NCBI GenBank assembly: GCA_028622995.1
Contig: JAJQJQ010000026.1
Span: forward strand, 2,480,001 to 2,544,000
Length of the DNA stretch: 64,000 nucleotides
DNA from: Panagrolaimus kolymaensis
Taxonomy: Eukaryota > Nematoda > Chromadorea > Rhabditida > Panagrolaimidae
Reading direction: 5' to 3'
A program made the position numbers and the translations under genes. Of this stretch, positions 22,426 to 34,891 are shown in pieces. The notes beneath the pieces are model-generated. The model did not search any database, was not told where the DNA came from, and saw only the letters and a program-made list of their open reading frames with translations. How positions within the stretch are numbered: position 1 is the stretch's first letter; every line of letters begins with the position of its first letter.

Positions 22426-24032
22426 TCATTCTTGAGGTGCATTGTAAGCATTAAGTAATTTTTGAATATCTGCATTATCTAATTCCACCCGAATTTCAAC
22501 GTTTTTGCTTCCAGCAATTCGATGTGGAATGCCTCGCTTTCTAATTCGTGGCGGACGTCGAACAAAGAGAGCTCCTAATCGTCGTTGATGTCTTTGTGGA
22601 GGAGGATGCACAACAGGTTGTTGTAAAGAGCTAAAAAGATTTATTAAAGATAAAATCAATAATATTCAACAATAATGAGAAAATGACTGACCCATTAGTC
22701 TCCGACGTCGACGACGAGGAGCTAGTTTCTTTATTTTTTATTGATTCCTTTAAAAAAAGTTTTATTGAAAAAATTGGAGAAAAAAAGGAAAGGGAAAAAG
22801 CAAACTTGTTCTTTTTTATTTTCGTAGTCTAAAAGAGGAACATGAGGTGCTGCATTTAAATTAGATGCTACTAGCTGTGGCAGTTGCAACTGAGGTTGAG
22901 AAGAAGAAGCTGGAACATTTGAAGCGGCTGCTTCACTGGGAGTTGCCACCGTCAAAATGGGAGAAACTTGATTCCGCCTTGGTCTTATATCTTCTTCGGC
23001 TGTTTCCAAAGCTTGCTGAAACTCCACTTTTAAAAAAGGTTATAAAAATTCTCATTAAACAAACTCTCTTTTTTCGTTCTTCTTGAGCCGTTTCATGTAT
23101 CAATGAACAATATGTAAAATACACTCGTTTACGATATCGCCATTGAGAATTATAAATTGCCAATCTACAAAATTTCTTTTTTCTTCATTAAACTTTCTAC
23201 AAAATTCAAAAAGACTCACTGGAATTTTCTTAAATCATTCATAAAATTAAATACTGGAATAGTCATTAATCGTAAAAATAATTGAACAAATAAAAAAATT
23301 AATGAAAGAAATGCAATACATCGTATCAAAGGGGGATTTCTTTGGGCATAAATTTGCTCCTCATTATATCCACCAAAATCTGCTGCTAATGTAAATGCAG
23401 CATTTAATAAAAGAAATACACAAGTGATATATTGAAAAAGTAATTGCATTCGTAACAAACGAGCATGCCTTCCAACAACTGATATTACAAAAAGAACCTT
23501 AAAAAAGGAAGTAAAATAAACAAATAACAGTTACGTTTTTTTGGGGAAAATTTATCTTAAAAAGGAATTCAAGAAAATATTAGTAAACTAACTGACTTTA
23601 ACTGAATAAAAAATAGCTAATTGAAATACAGTAATAAAGAACACGACACTCGGCAAAGCTCCACCTTCAAATCGTGGAAGAAATATTGCAAAATGTATTA
23701 AATTAAATAGAGTGCAAACCATCGCAAATCCACATTCAATTCCACAAACTACAATACCCCATGAACGAGTAGCGGGTACGGCATCAGTTCTCCAAAAGAA
23801 TGGCATTAAATATTTTGGACTTGATGCATCAAAATGTTCTGGACCCACAAGTTCTCGAACTTCCAACGGCGTGTTTATGGGCCATTCAAATTCAAGCTCT
23901 GTAAATGAGAAAAAATTTATGATAATGTTTTTTTAATTAATTTTAGAACCTCTTACCCGATCGATCACTCAATACAGCCCATTCATCTCGTAATTCTTTA
24001 TTCCACGATTCTAACCTTTGTTGCCACTTCAT
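22426..24032 (-). CDS. Four-span membrane protein with a long Pro/Gln/Ser-rich cytosolic tail, function unknown
   Basis: Seven exons on the minus strand: 23957-24032, 23597-23898, 23220-23497, 23065-23164, 22806-23015, 22692-22747, 22426-22630, giving 408 residues. There is no signal peptide. The N-terminal 70 residues are hydrophilic and begin [18 protein letters not shown]. Four hydrophobic segments follow at about 72-99, 106-135, 142-166 and 184-212, a tetraspan layout. The remaining 190 residues are polar: basic just after TM4, Ser/Ala/Gln-rich in the middle, then a Pro/His/Arg-rich stretch ending in an acidic amphipathic tail ([15 protein letters not shown]). I do not recognise the family; LAPTM-like or nematode-specific tetraspans share only topology. 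The exon 5 acceptor was set at the TTTCAG before 23015; an alternative 13 bp upstream would need a different donor. Confidence 0.75.
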
Positions 24033-24670
24033 TAATATTTATTTTTTAAAGTTTAAGTTCACAAATCAAAACAGAAAAAAAGTTTAGGCAACAAAAAAGG
24101 TAATAAATAAACCTTTTGAAGAAAAAGTTGATGAATAAAGAAAAATCAAAGGAATTCCTTTTTTTGTGCAATTAAAGAAAAAATTTATTTATGCGTTTGT
24201 CTTTTTTGAAATTAAATTTGTGGTTATTCCAATTCCTTCCAATTTTTTTTTTTTTACTTTCTACAACTCGTTTTTTGATTTAAAAATTAAAAAGTCTGCT
24301 TTTTTTAATCGAATTACAAAAAATAAAAGAAAAAGTTCGAAGTTTTTTTTTGTTTTATTTATTTTTTTTATAAGAAATAAAAGTGATATGTTTATATAAT
24401 AACCGTGTATAAATGCCATCATCAGAAAAGAAAATACAAAAGGTAAAAATCGAGAAGAAAAAAACTTTGGGAATACGCCAAAGTTTTTTGGTGCATAGAA
24501 ATCATAAAAAAGTGAAATAAGAAACTAATTAAAAATAAAATAAACATAAATAAAAAATCAACAACGACAACAAAAAAATTATAGGCGAGTATTATTTTTA
24601 GGAGAGGTAAATTACTTTAAAGGAAAAAAATCAAAGTTGTTAAAAAAATTATTACAAAAAAAAAATATTA
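24033..24670. other. Intergenic region between two minus-strand genes
   Basis: Upstream of the four-span protein and downstream of the KANSL2/INO80D-type gene. Very AT-rich, with long T and A runs and no coding frame supported on either strand; a 77-codon plus-strand frame (24166-24399) is low-complexity Phe/Lys and is rejected. Confidence 0.4.
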
Positions 24671-27408
24671 TTATAAATGGGGCGGTGCTGGATCTTCAGG
24701 GGCTGCTTCTTCAATCTTTCCTTCTTCTTCCACAACCGCTACACCTTCCTCAGCATAATTATTTTCATTTATTTGTTGAACTGGGCATGGAATGAAATAA
24801 CTTATAGCTCCTGTATTTTGATCATAACTTGGTGTAGCCATAACTTCTTCATAAACATATTGGGTTGTTGCTCCATTGTTATATCCAACAGGTTGAACAT
24901 ATACTGGGGATGGTCGGACTATTTGATAAATGCGTTGTTGTTGATGTTGGGATGAAACAATTTGTTGGGGCTAAAAAAATTTATTAATATATTTTTGGAA
25001 CTTTGTAAAAACGATATAATGTTTTTACCTGTCGAACTACAGTTATTGGTCGCTTAACTGCACCAACACCGGGGGATGGCAGTGATTTAATAATTGATGG
25101 ACGAACACCATGTCTAAAATTTAAATAAACTGTTTAAAAAATAATTCATTGGCAAAAGAATGCCCAACCTGATATTTGTTGGTCGAGGAAAATGAAATTG
25201 TGGCCCTGGATGATGATGATACTGAATCGAGCGAACCACAGGTGGACGATTGATTTGTGGAGGACGATTTATAAAATTCACTACTTTTGTGGACGCCAAA
25301 GATGGTGCAACAGATGGACGAAATTGAATTGGAAGTTTTATATTATCTGGTACTCCCACAACCATAACTGGTCTATCAAGTCGAGAGACATGAGATTCTG
25401 ATAAAGTTCCTTCGGGAAAGTAACAACAGAGTGGATCTTGAAAAAGTTCATCTAAAATTTAAAGAAAAATTAAGATTGAAAACAATAAGCATAAAATGTA
25501 ATACCTTCAGTTGGAAAAACAATTTCAGATTCATTTCGAATTGGTAAATGAATGAATAAATTTGATTTTTCTATTATTTTTTCTTTCGTATACGATGATG
25601 GCAAATTCTGAATTGGAATGGAAACAGGCAAATTAAACTTTTTAGCTCTGACATTTGCAGTTAGAGTGCGAGAATCATATTCTGAATTAGATGGAAGAAT
25701 TCCATTCCAAATTTGTTTGAGAAGTTCATAATCAATTAAATTTTTCTGCTCAATCTCAGAAAGTTGTAGAATAACTTCTTTCTTTTGTAATTCACTGAAA
25801 ATCCAAAAATAAAAACTATAAAAAAATTATTGGAAACGTTTACTTTTCGTTATCATCTTTTTGTAAATGATCAGCACATTCTCTAACAATGGCTTCAAAA
25901 TCGCCATCTGTATCTCCAATAGTTACAGATCGCGTATTATCCTTTTCATTTTCCGATAGAGTAACGATATTTAAAGCTTTAATTTGGATGTAAGGTTTCA
26001 AACAATTTCCGCATAAATTTGAACAAAGTGTACAAGTATTGCTGCATTTCGAGCATCTTTTAACTGTAGGTATCTCTTTCCATAAATCTAAAATAAAAAT
26101 AAATTTAGGCGCTATAGTAATCAGCAAAAAAACTAACGTTTAAAGCAATTTTGAAAATGTGGTAGTTTTAAATTATTGCATATTCTTTTAGGTTTGTAAG
26201 CAACAATGTTCGTATTTTTTGATAAAGCATCAATCATAAAATCCATTATATTTGTTACAGCTTCCTCAATTTCCTCTGTCTGTAATTAATGATAGCTATT
26301 AATAAAATTAAGATAAAAGAAAGGGGAATTAATTACCTCATCATAGCTGTCTAAAATAGCTGCACTATCTACAGCTCTTTCCAACACTTCAGCAAAATGA
26401 CATCCATTTTCCTCATAACCCGGATCATCAAAATCAATAGTTTGATAAGATTTTGAAGAATTTTTAATTTTGTTGCTATTTTTAATTTCTATATTTTCTT
26501 CTTCTCTCTTTGGTTTCAGAGCCAATGCATCCAAATCCTTTTTAATTTCCTTTCTCATTATTTTAAATTTATGCGCCGTTTCAATTGCTTCTGGCGTGCA
26601 TACATAAAATTTGGTATCCCTTTCTTCGTTACGAACTAAAAAAGTTTGTCCTTAAAATTAGTGCAAAACAAAAAAGTTTTTAAAAATTTACTTGAATGCG
26701 CTGCAATTTGTTGATTTAACAAATCTGCCAAAGCATGAGTTCGATGAACTAACAAATTTCTTGTATTTTCAAGTTGATGGATAATATTTTTGCGAGCATC
26801 GATAGATAAATTTTTAAGGTCATAATCAGTAAAAACTCCAGCATGCCTAAATTGAAAATTGTATGAAAGGTAAAACATATCAAAAAATTTCTTACGATAA
26901 TGGATGAGTTAATTCATCCCGAGATAAAACATCGACAAACCGAGGGCGTTTATAAAAGAAATCCAAATGAGGACGTTGAAAATCGCTGAAAAAAAGAAAA
27001 TGCCTAATAATTTATAAAATGGATTATAATAAACACATACATATCGATTCTTCTTTTATGAGTTGGAACTCTTGTAATATAAGCTTGTTCGAAAGCTTTG
27101 TATCTTTGTTTTGCATTATCGCGCTCAAGATTGTGCTAAAAATAAAAATTAAAGGTATTAACTTGGATTCAAAGCAATCAACTAACAGATAAACAATATT
27201 TAATTTTCTTTTCTGCTTCATTAATAACAGTGTTATCACATTTCACTTGAGAATAGGGGCAAATAAATTCACATTTTCCAAGCTCTTCCGAAGCTGGATC
27301 ATGATTTAAACAATAATCTGATGCTTGTCCAGCTTTCAAATAACACCTTTTAAGGGTATATTTACATCTATTCTCATTTATTTTACTCGAAGAAGGTGAA
27401 TCCATCAT
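24671..27408 (-). CDS. KANSL2/INO80D-type C3Hc3H zinc-binding chromatin protein
   Basis: Eleven exons on the minus strand: 27187-27408, 27041-27135, 26896-26985, 26692-26846, 26337-26635, 26138-26279, 25844-26087, 25505-25794, 25169-25451, 25029-25113, 24671-24970, giving 734 residues. The N-terminal 80 residues contain two Cys/His clusters, RCKYTLKRC...YCLNH and KCEFICPYSQVKC...KYC then SHN, matching the C3Hc3H arrangement shared by KANSL2 (NSL histone acetyltransferase complex) and INO80D. A helical region with FQRPHLDFFYKRPRFVDVL follows. A second Cys-rich patch (CSKCSNTCTLCSNLCGNC, about 344-361) has the spacing of a further zinc site. The C-terminal half is rich in Pro, Val, Gln and His. 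A role in histone acetylation or nucleosome remodelling is inferred from the finger alone; I cannot separate KANSL2 from INO80D by eye. Confidence 0.78.
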
Positions 27409-27853
27409 AATAATAAAAATTAAATGTAAATACTTTTATCCAAAAAAAGAAATAAAAATAAAAAGAAAGTCGTTGTTCCTCTTTCTTTTTTATTGAAGGA
27501 AAATGAAAAAAAAAATTTTTTTCAGAAAATTTCATAAATCGAATACTTGATATTCTTGAAACGAAAACCCTAGAGCGCGTATTTGAATTTGTTAGCATTG
27601 GTTTAATCTAAAAAAGAAGAAGAAAGCCGTTGTTGCACTTAATCGACCAAATATGATTTAACTATGAAATAATATTTTTATTAAACTTTTTATAATCAAA
27701 AAAATCGAGTGTTTATTTAATTTTATTCGTTAATTAATTGAAACTTTTTTGGCGCTTGTTTAATTTTTTTTAATAAAAAAATTAGTTTATTAGTTTTAGT
27801 TTTCAACAAAGTTTTTCAGTGATTTGAAGCAAGAAGCACTGAAATGATCAAAT
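27409..27853. promoter_or_regulatory. Divergent promoter region of KANSL2-like (-) and USP12/46 (+)
   Basis: A 445-bp AT-rich interval between two start codons. It contains long T and A runs but no recognisable named element. The plus-strand side ends in the 5' UTR of usp-46, in which an in-frame TGA at 27845 closes the frame just before the start. Confidence 0.4.
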
Positions 27854-29323
27854 ATGGTAATTATTATTTTAAAGTTTATTGTTTTAGTTTAAAATTATAT
27901 ATTCTTTTTGATTTAGGGAGCCAATACATCCACACAACTTGAAAAGGAGATAACGGCTGATCATGTTTTAGCGAATGAACATTTTTACGGGTTAATAAAT
28001 GTATGTATGATTTTTAGTTTTTTTTAAGCTTCGATTATTCATATTCCTTCAATGTGACTAAACAAAAATAACGGAGTTTTTTTTCAGTTTGGCAACACTT
28101 GTTACTGTAATTCAGTTATACAAGCTTTATATTTTTGTCAACCATTTCGAGAAAAAATATTGCAATATAAACAACAATCTAAACGGTTTGGTGGTAATCA
28201 ACGAGATAATTTACTTACATGTTTAGCTGATTTATTTGTGAGTATAGCAAATCAAAAGCGAAGGGTTGGAACCATTGCGCCTAAAAGATTTGTAACAAAA
28301 CTTAAAAAAGAGAATGGTAATAAAATTTTATTTTAACTTAATTTTTTCTATGGCTTCCTTGATTCGAAGAATTTTTGTTTTCAGAATTATTCGATAATTT
28401 TATGCAACAAGATGCTCATGAATTTTTTAATTATTTATTAAATGCAATATCCGAAACTTTGATTGAAGATTTAAAGCGGGAAAATGGAAAAAATGTGGTT
28501 AATGGCAAACGTGAACAATCTAGTCAACAAAGTAACGGTGGAGGCCCAGGCCATTCATATGCTGAAAGTGAAATAGGCGCAGAAAAAACATGGATTCACG
28601 AAATATTTCAAGGAACATTAACTAATGAAACTCGATGCTTAAATTGTGAAACGATAAGTAGCAAGGATGAAGATTTCTTAGATTTATCAGTGGATGTTCA
28701 ACCAAATGTTTCAATAACTTATTGCTTGAGAGATTTTTCAAATATGGAAACGCTTTGCGGCGATCAAAAATATTATTGCGAGAATTGTTGCTCCAAACAA
28801 GAAGCGCAAAAACGAATGCGAATAAAAAAGTTGCCAATGCTTTTAGCTTTACATTTAAAAAGATTTAAATATATGGAACATTTAAATCGGCACACAAAAT
28901 TATCTTATCGTGTGCTATTTCCAATGGAATTAAGATTATTCAATGTTGTAAGTTAAAAAATTTTTGATAGTGTTTTTTTTCTAAAAGTAGCTATGTTTTT
29001 TCTAGAGAGACGATGCAACAAACAGCGATAGATTATATGATCTTGTAGCGGTGGTTGTTCACTGTGGTTCCACACCCAATCGAGGCCATTATATTACCCT
29101 AGTCAAATCCCATTCATTTTGGCTTTTATTTGATGATGATATTGTTGATGTTTGTCTTTTTTTTGATGACTTCCTAAAAAATTATTAAATTGCTTTTTTT
29201 TTCCAGAAAATTGATGAATCCACGATAGAAGACTTTTTTGGACTTTCAGATTGTAATGTTCCAAAAAATTCCGAATCCGCTTACATTTTATTTTATCAAG
29301 CTCGTGATCAATCCAGTTCATAA
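27854..29323 (+). CDS. usp-46: Ubiquitin carboxyl-terminal hydrolase of the USP12/USP46 type
   Basis: Six exons: 27854-27856, 27917-28000, 28088-28316, 28385-28947, 29006-29149, 29207-29323, giving 379 residues. The first coding exon is only the ATG; splicing then yields [14 protein letters not shown], which matches the USP12/46 N-terminus. The catalytic domain is highly conserved: [14 protein letters not shown] (Cys about 34), [38 protein letters not shown], the zinc ribbon with [26 protein letters not shown], and the His box [20 protein letters not shown] with FDDDIVDKID. Human USP12/46 need WDR48 and WDR20 for activity; in C. elegans usp-46 controls glutamate receptor levels. A Gly/Ser/Gln-rich insertion ([13 protein letters not shown]) sits where human USP46 also has a variable loop. 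An AATAAA overlaps the stop codon (29323-29328). Confidence 0.96.
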
Positions 29324-29840
29324 ATAAATAATTCGGGTTTAATAATGATATTATTACTTTTACTTTTTTTTATTTAGTCTTTGTATTCTTTGCGAGCCGA
29401 ATAAGTCCTCTTTCTCGGGTCGCAAAAGAAATAATTATGAAAATTCTGAAATAACTTTTTTATTTGAAATCTTTTTCTTTTCTTCTTTTTTTATTCTAAC
29501 ATTTTTGATAGGTTTTTTTAAAAATATTTAAATCACTTAAAACAATACAGACATGTTTTATGGTATACCAGTTTTTTCCTTAGAGATATTATATATATTT
29601 AAAAAATGCTCAATCGTTAGTTGCCATAAAAATGATATTAAAATATTATGGTTAATAAGCAACTTTTATTATTGAATAATGAAATTTATGTAAATATATA
29701 AATATATAAACTATTATTATGCAAATTCATGAAAATATAGTTTACTTTTTTAAACGAGGTTTTCTGCCTTTTAATATTTTTGAAAATTTAAATATTAAAT
29801 AAGTGAATTTCTCTAAAAATTGTTTTGGTTTTTAAGATAT
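29324..29840. other. Intergenic region between usp-46 and the SLC6 gene
   Basis: 517 bp, very AT-rich, containing the usp-46 3' end and presumably the promoter or trans-splice region of the next gene. The right end reads GGTTTTTAAG just before ATATATG, an acceptor-like site 5 bp before the SLC6 start. Confidence 0.4.
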
Positions 29841-32719
29841 ATGGGTCCAGACGGTGCAGATAGCCGTGGTGGATTTATAGGGGATGACAATGATGCGCGT
29901 AAGCTTGTCGAACCTCAATTAAACTCAATTTATCCGCCATTTTGTCAACAAATTGATGAAAGATATGTTCCTCAAGGAGATATAGAATATCCATTTGAAG
30001 AATTAACAGGAAATGGAGATGAAAATAAAATTCGTGGGAATTGGGGTTCCAATACCGATTATTATCTCGCTGTATTTGGTTTTACTTTTGGTTTAGGAAA
30101 TTTATGGAGATTTCCATATCAATGGGGAACCAATGGCGGTGTAGCATATTTGGTTCCATATTGTGTGACATTCGTCGTGGCTTCATTGCCTATTTTGTTT
30201 ATGGAACTTGCGCTGGGACAATTCATAAGTCTTGGACCCATTTCAGTTTGGAAAATTTCACCTTTGTTTAAAGGCATCGGAATATCCATGGTTTTCATTT
30301 CCTCGATTATTGCAATTTATTATAATATGATTACTTCATGGGCGTTGTTTTATTTGCTTAATTCCATTAAAGCTACTTTGCCATGGGCAACTTGTGGAAA
30401 TGATTGGAATTCTGAAAGTAAGGAAACCAAAGCCTTTAGGACAAAATATTGTTATTGAGGGTTTTAGACTGCACCGTCTGGAATCGAGGAGCTGTAGCAA
30501 ATTGTAAAAATATGAATGGTTCCTTGTTAATAAATGGAACATGCGTAGTTATAACTGAAAGCAATATGGATGATAACATGAATATCAGCAGTACCGTATA
30601 TTTTCCAAACAGTGGAATTATGCCCAGCACAGAATATTTTCAGTATGTTTGATTTTCCAAACTTTTTAAAAGCTTAAAACTACCACACACAAAAAAACTT
30701 TAAAAATTTAATGCTTCCTTCTTTTTATCTTTCAGCAATGAAGTTCTCATGCTTTCTTCTGGTTTAACTGATTTTCGAACAATTAATTGGCAGCTTGCTA
30801 TTTGTCTTCTCATTGCTTGGGCTGCTGTATTTCTTGCATCTTTTAAAGGAATAAAAACCAGTGGAAAAGTAATCATTATAAATTTTTTAAGACACTTTAC
30901 TTCAACATAGTAAAATATTATTTTTTTAAGGTTGTTTATATCACCGCCATTTTGCCTTACATAATTTTATTTGTTATGTTTGTTCGATTTTTAACTTTAC
31001 CTGGATCCATCGATGGTTTATTACACTTTTTTAAACCAAATTGGGAAGTTTTGAAGGATTTGAGGGTAAGAAATTTTAATATTCTTTTTTGAAGATTAAA
31101 GTGAAAAAAACTAACCAGCAAATTTTGATATAATTTTTTTAAGGTTTGGGGCGAAGCAACTGTTCAAGTTTTTTATTCTTTATCAACTTGTTCTGGAGGC
31201 CTAATTATGCTATCAAGTTATAATCGATTCCACAATAATGTCTTTCGAGACATTTGGATTATTGGAATCGTGGATTTAATAACTTCCATTTTCATGACTT
31301 CATTGCTTTTTTCTGCAGTTGGATTTGTCTGCTATGAATTGGACATTGCTTTTGATCAATTTAAACTTCAAGGTACTCATTCCCATTTATGTTTTTTTTA
31401 AATACTTCCACATATTTTTAGATGGCGTTCATTTAATTTTTGTATTCTTTTCTGAAGCCATTTCCAAACTTCCTGTGGCTCAATTATGGTCAGCATTTTT
31501 CTTTGCTATGATTGCATTAGTTATTTTTAATAGCGAATTATTTATTGTTGAAAATGTTGTTTCTTCGATTTGTGACGAATTTCCTGAACGTTTACGAAAA
31601 AATCATCGACATGTTTTAACTTTTGTTGTTTCAATTTTTTATTTATTGGGAATACCTTTGTGCTCGGCTGTAAGTTAAAGCTTTGAATAATGGTTTAAAG
31701 AATGCTAAATTTAGGCTGGAATTTATTGGATTGTCCTCCTTGAATCTTTTGCAGCTTCCTGGCCTCTAATTATTATTGCATTTTTTGAATGCATGGTTAT
31801 TTGCTGGGTATACGGTAAGAGTTTTAAAAGACATTTCGAATAAAAATCAATGATAAATTAAAACCAAAAACTTGGATTTTTACAAAATTTATTTCATTTT
31901 TTATTTATTGGCTTTCAGGAGTCGATAATTTCCTTGACAATATTAAATGGATGACACATTTTTATCCTCCTTTTTATTTATTATGGAAAATTTTATGGAA
32001 ATTTTGTTGTCCAATGATGTTTATGGTTTGTCCTTTTTTCATTCTTTAAAATTGAATTTATTATTTTCTTTTCTTTTATTAAAGGCTATTCTTGCTTTTG
32101 TTTGGCTTGAATACAAGCCAGTTCATTATGATGCTGTAACATTTCCATTATGGGCCCATTCAGCTGGTTGGATCATTTCTCTTTCACCCGTCATTATTAC
32201 ACTTGTGGTTGCAATATATAAATTTATTACTGCATCTGGAAGTTTTTCAAAGGTCAGTCAATTGATTTGTGATGCGTTCTTTGCAGTTTTAGATAATGTT
32301 CAATTGTCCTTGTCAATCATCAATTTATTTTTTTGGCAAAAATTGAACGCATCTATTTTTTCTTTCATTTTTTTGATTGATTTTATTTTGACATTTTTTA
32401 GCGATGGCGAGATTTACTTTGCCCTGAAGATGATTGGGGCCCGGCTTTAGCCATACATCGAGCAGAAAAGTATCCGCTTCAAATTCCAGAAGCTCGAAAA
32501 CTCTTATCAACCCATAATGCTTTTCATTCATCGAAAATGGTTTCTTTTTCACTCCTTTAACATTTTTAGTTTACCAATGCCTTTTTTTAGATGCCAACTG
32601 AAAAGCGAAATGATTCCATGGATTCGGATGGAAGACAATTGCGTTCACGAAGTCGACGTGAAACAACAGTTCAAACGACAAAAAGTTATCCCCAAAGCGA
32701 AAGGGAAACTATTATTTAA
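29841..32719 (+). CDS. Sodium:neurotransmitter symporter (SLC6 family), amino-acid type
   Basis: Eleven exons: 29841-30417, 30468-30642, 30736-30868, 30931-31065, 31144-31372, 31422-31669, 31715-31814, 31919-32025, 32085-32252, 32402-32539, 32591-32719, giving 712 residues with twelve predicted membrane spans. The SLC6 hallmark is in TM1: RGNWGSNTDYYLAVFGFTF followed by GLGNLWRFPY. The Gly before LGN (where monoamine transporters have Asp) points to an amino-acid-type substrate such as glycine or GABA. TM2 (FMELALGQF), the Cys pair and glycosylation sites of extracellular loop 2 (NCTVW, NGSLLINGTC), GKVVYITAILPY in TM5, and WIDxxxxQVFYSLS-like TM6 (WGEATVQVFYSLSTCSGGL) follow. A start 21 bp upstream would precede an acceptor-like TTTTTAAG, so 29841 is preferred. 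The C-terminal tail is Arg/Ser/Thr-rich. The substrate cannot be fixed from sequence alone. Confidence 0.92.
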
Positions 32720-33370
32720 TCAATGTGCAATTTAATCCCATTCATTATTTGTAACAGTATTTTAAATACCCAGTAAAGTTCCATCAAATCTCTATTATTA
32801 ATATTATCATTAATCATCTAACCCAGCTCAATATATCTTTGTTGCATAATATTATTTTATTCGAAGTATGCATATTATCATTATTTTTATGGTGCTCACT
32901 GCCTCACTATTGCCTTATATATTATTTTCTAACAAGGTGCTCAAAAAAACAAAAACAATTAAAACAAAAATCAATGGAGCAAGAAAATGGATGGTCTTGG
33001 AGTTCATCAAACCAACAGTTGCTATTTTGGTTTTTGGTTTCGATGTTTTCTCATGTTTTATATGAGGCCACTATGTCAAAGTTTATTGGGCTCATTGAAC
33101 TCTTTCCACTATCATTAAATCGATCTTCTTCTTCATCCATTTTTATTTTTCTTGTTTATTGCATTGTTTATTTTTTTTTGTTATTATTAGTGTATATTAA
33201 AGGGTATTATAATTTTTTTGTTTGCTTTAACTATCTTGCTTTAACCTTTTAATAAAATCACATTTTTTTTCTTTTATTCGAAATTTTAAAAAGTTTTTGG
33301 CTTTAACAATATTTTTATTCAAATTAAAAAACTAAGCATGAATTTCAACTTTTATTTTTAGTTTTTCAAA
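32720..33370. other. Intergenic region between SLC6 and tmem-120
   Basis: 651 bp, AT-rich. A 137-codon plus-strand frame (32839-33252) is hydrophobic, but its composition is explained by T-rich sequence and it has no recognisable motif. TTTTTAG at 33355-33361 stands 9 bp before the tmem-120 ATG, a likely trans-splice acceptor. Confidence 0.4.
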
Positions 33371-34654
33371 ATGGCAGAGAATGAAGTAGCCAGTTTGATA
33401 AAAGAAGCAGAAGCCTTATTTAGTGATTATAAAAATGCTGAAAAGCAACATGCTAATTATCTTAAATCTTTTAAAGAAATGAATGGAGTTCAAGCGAATA
33501 GTGCAAAATCAATTAAACATATTACATATGTCTCAAATCAACTTAGCAAAGATATTAAACATTTAGAAAAAACTAAAATTCTTACTCCAGAACAAAAAAG
33601 ACAGTTGAAAGAAGTTTCAGATGAATTGCAAATTATACATGATAAAGTTGGTGATATGCATTGTGACCTTCCAGCAGAAAGTAATGGGTTGGTTTTTGTT
33701 AAGTAAAATCTAAGGGTTAAAAGAATTTTTTCAGTTTGTATCTTTCCATTATTCTGGGAAGTAATTTAAATTTGACTTTGCTTGATGCTGATAGCCGATA
33801 TAAATATAAACAAGAATATGAAAATTTTAAAGTTACAGTTACTTATGTTATTGTTATATTGCTTTTTCTTTGTTATATGTTTCCATTCCGGTGAGAACTA
33901 TTTGATTAGGAAATGATTTTAAAGTCGTTTTTTAGTGCTACGGATGCTTTATGCAACTTTTTACTTGTATGGTATTATTGCACTCTTACCATTCGTGAAT
34001 CTATTTTGCGTGTTAACAGGTCACGGTAATAAATCTAACAAATTATCTCAAAGTTTTAAAAAAGACTTGAGAAATAAATTATTTTTATCATTTTTTTACA
34101 GAATCAAGGGTTGGTGGGTTACTCATCATTACATTTCTTGTATCATTGCTGGAATAACTTTAACTTGGAGTGATGGCGAATGCTATAAAGATTCCCGAGG
34201 GCTTTTACTTGGATTAACTGGATATATTTCCCTTGTGCAATTGTTACAAAACCGCTATCAAACTGGCTGCTTACGCCGCCTCCATTCTCTTGGACAACGA
34301 GATGATATGGATATTACGGTTGAAGGGTTTAGCAGTTGGATGTTCAAAGGTCTCACATTTCTTATCCCATTTTTGGTTGTTGGATATGTAAGAAAGTTTT
34401 CTTAATTATTTTTCTATTAATTTTAAGAGTTTTAGATTATCCAATTTTACGCCTCTTATTATCTTTTCACTATGTACAGCACCCGAAAAAATTGCTCTGA
34501 TGATTGGCAAGTTCTTGCCCTTGCATTCTTATTCGCTTTCGTTGCATCCGGAAATATGATCACAATACTTCTCGTTGTAATCCGCAAAATTAGAACTCAT
34601 ACTAGAGAAACAATTAATCGTTTCGCAGCTAAATATCGTCCTAAAACTGAATAA
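33371..34654 (+). CDS. tmem-120: TMEM120 / TACAN ion-channel-like membrane protein
   Basis: Five exons: 33371-33687, 33735-33890, 33936-34019, 34102-34387, 34436-34654, giving 353 residues (human TMEM120A 343). An N-terminal coiled-coil region (about 1-105) precedes a six-span membrane domain. Family-specific blocks are plain: [101 protein letters not shown] and a C-terminal WQVLALAF. The His in WWVTHHY lies in the pocket that binds coenzyme A in TMEM120A structures. TMEM120A was proposed as a mechanosensitive channel, but its fold resembles ELOVL fatty-acid elongases and it is linked to adipogenesis and lipid metabolism, so the activity is debated. Encoded on the same strand as usp-46 and the SLC6 gene. 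Confidence 0.95.
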
Positions 34655-34891
34655 GTGCCTATTATTCTTTATATGTATTTTGATATTAAAATTGAATTAA
34701 ATAAATAAACTATTATTTAAAAAAAATTTATTAAAGTTCTTTTTGTTCTTTCATACAAAAAAATTTAAAATAAAGGAGAAACCGTAAAAATATGTAGTAA
34801 AAAATAAATTTGTATACATAAGAATTAACCTGCATCAATTAACTATTTAAAAAATATTAATTCACCAGAAAGAAAAAGTAAAATAATAAAT
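34655..34891. other. Convergent 3' region of tmem-120 and pdhk-2
   Basis: 237 bp between convergent stop codons. AATAAATAAA at 34699-34708 is the probable tmem-120 polyadenylation signal. Nothing else was seen. Confidence 0.45.

Noticed and set aside
32839..33252. 137-codon hydrophobic frame between SLC6 and tmem-120
   Set aside because: Hydrophobicity follows from T-rich sequence; no start context, motif or splice sites supporting a gene.
27854..34654. Operon of usp-46, the SLC6 gene and tmem-120
   Set aside because: Same strand, but the spacings are 517 and 651 bp, larger than typical nematode operons, and the functions are unrelated. Trans-splice acceptors alone do not prove an operon.
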